NCBI GenBank assembly: GCA_029781825.1
Contig: JAKOVY010000032.1
Span: 23,438-87,437 of the forward strand
DNA length: 64,000 nt
DNA from: Bacillota bacterium
GTDB lineage: Bacteria; Bacillota; Syntrophomonadia; Syntrophomonadales; DTU052
Direction: 5' to 3'
The notes beneath the pieces were generated by a model that was not told the origin of the DNA, did no database searches, and saw only the letters and a list, made by a program, of their open reading frames with translations. This document shows, in pieces, positions 63,523 through 64,000 of the stretch; position 1 is the first letter of the stretch; every line of letters begins with the position of its first letter. Position numbers and translations under genes: made by a program.

Positions 63523-63642
63523 TCATTTAGCGTATATAGTATGAGGTATAGTAGGATTGCACGATATATTGTATGGAACAAATGTACGGTCAATAATCGT
63601 CAAAAGAAGGGAGTAAGTTAAAGGAATGCGCATCTAAATAAT

Positions 63643-63843
63643 GGATGTCCCATTTGCTATGATGTATCGGGACAAACAACCTTTATGTGGATATTGAATT
63701 GGGCATCCATTTCTTAAGGAGGTGGTTTAATGACAAATAAATGAAATTGCAGCGTTGGCGGACGCTGCAATTTCCAGCTGTTTTTTGGCAATCAAGGGCG
63801 AGGTAATAAAAACATGCTTTGGGCCGAGCCTATTACCTGCCCT
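63643..63843 (+). ncRNA. Candidate structured leader or non-coding RNA
   Basis: GGATGTCCCATT/AATTGGGCATCC with competing GTCCC/GGGAC; perfect 12-bp hairpin AAATTGCAGCGT/ACGCTGCAATTT; AGGGCGAGGTAATA/TATTACCTGCCCT. Confidence 0.5.
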
Positions 63844-64000
63844 TTGGCCGGTAGTAGAAATCGTTCGTACTGATTTCTGTATTTGCTTTATTCAACGTAA
63901 TCAATTAATTTCCTGCTGCCAGTCAAAAAATGTTGTCTTTATATGACAGGCCCGGTGGAGGACGAACGATGGAAAAGAGCATTGGTTTTCATTTTTATAT

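Noticed and set aside
63731-63875. Selenoprotein reading of ATGACAAATAAATGA...
   Set aside because: Readthrough peptide MTNK-U-NCSVGG... has no family resemblance, and the following hairpin fits a terminator or leader as well.

Overview
The window looks like one stretch of a chromosome from an anaerobic, syntroph-like Firmicute; this taxonomic guess is inference from gene content, with no search run. Left to right it carries: a truncated hisIE; a ferredoxin-nitroreductase; pcrA; ligA; gatCAB; a PAS-GGDEF-HD-GYP regulator on the minus strand; a second complete gatCAB set; a citrate/aconitase/isocitrate dehydrogenase operon with a NifV-like synthase; a DtxR-FeoA/FeoB iron operon with two DtxR-like boxes; a glycogen/sugar-nucleotide block; a ~1 kb non-coding region rich in structured RNA; membrane and regulatory genes; an hdrCBA-flxDCBA electron-bifurcation cluster with two in-frame UGA (selenocysteine) codons; an alpha-oxoamine synthase; DegV; radical SAM; isochorismatase; a LytTR regulator; a MoxR/VWA pair; GerMN; SatP; murI; fumarase; rph/rdgB/yfcE; and tRNA-Pro(TGG). 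Best candidates for something new: (1) a tandem pair of ~200-nt two-domain structured RNAs at 30938-31139 and 31229-31431, whose long closing stems differ by eight compensatory base-pair changes, followed by four more hairpins; (2) a second GatCAB whose GatA lacks the catalytic Lys of the Ser-cisSer-Lys triad; (3) a double-selenoprotein Hdr/Flx complex; (4) a promoter-led structured non-coding segment downstream of tRNA-Pro.
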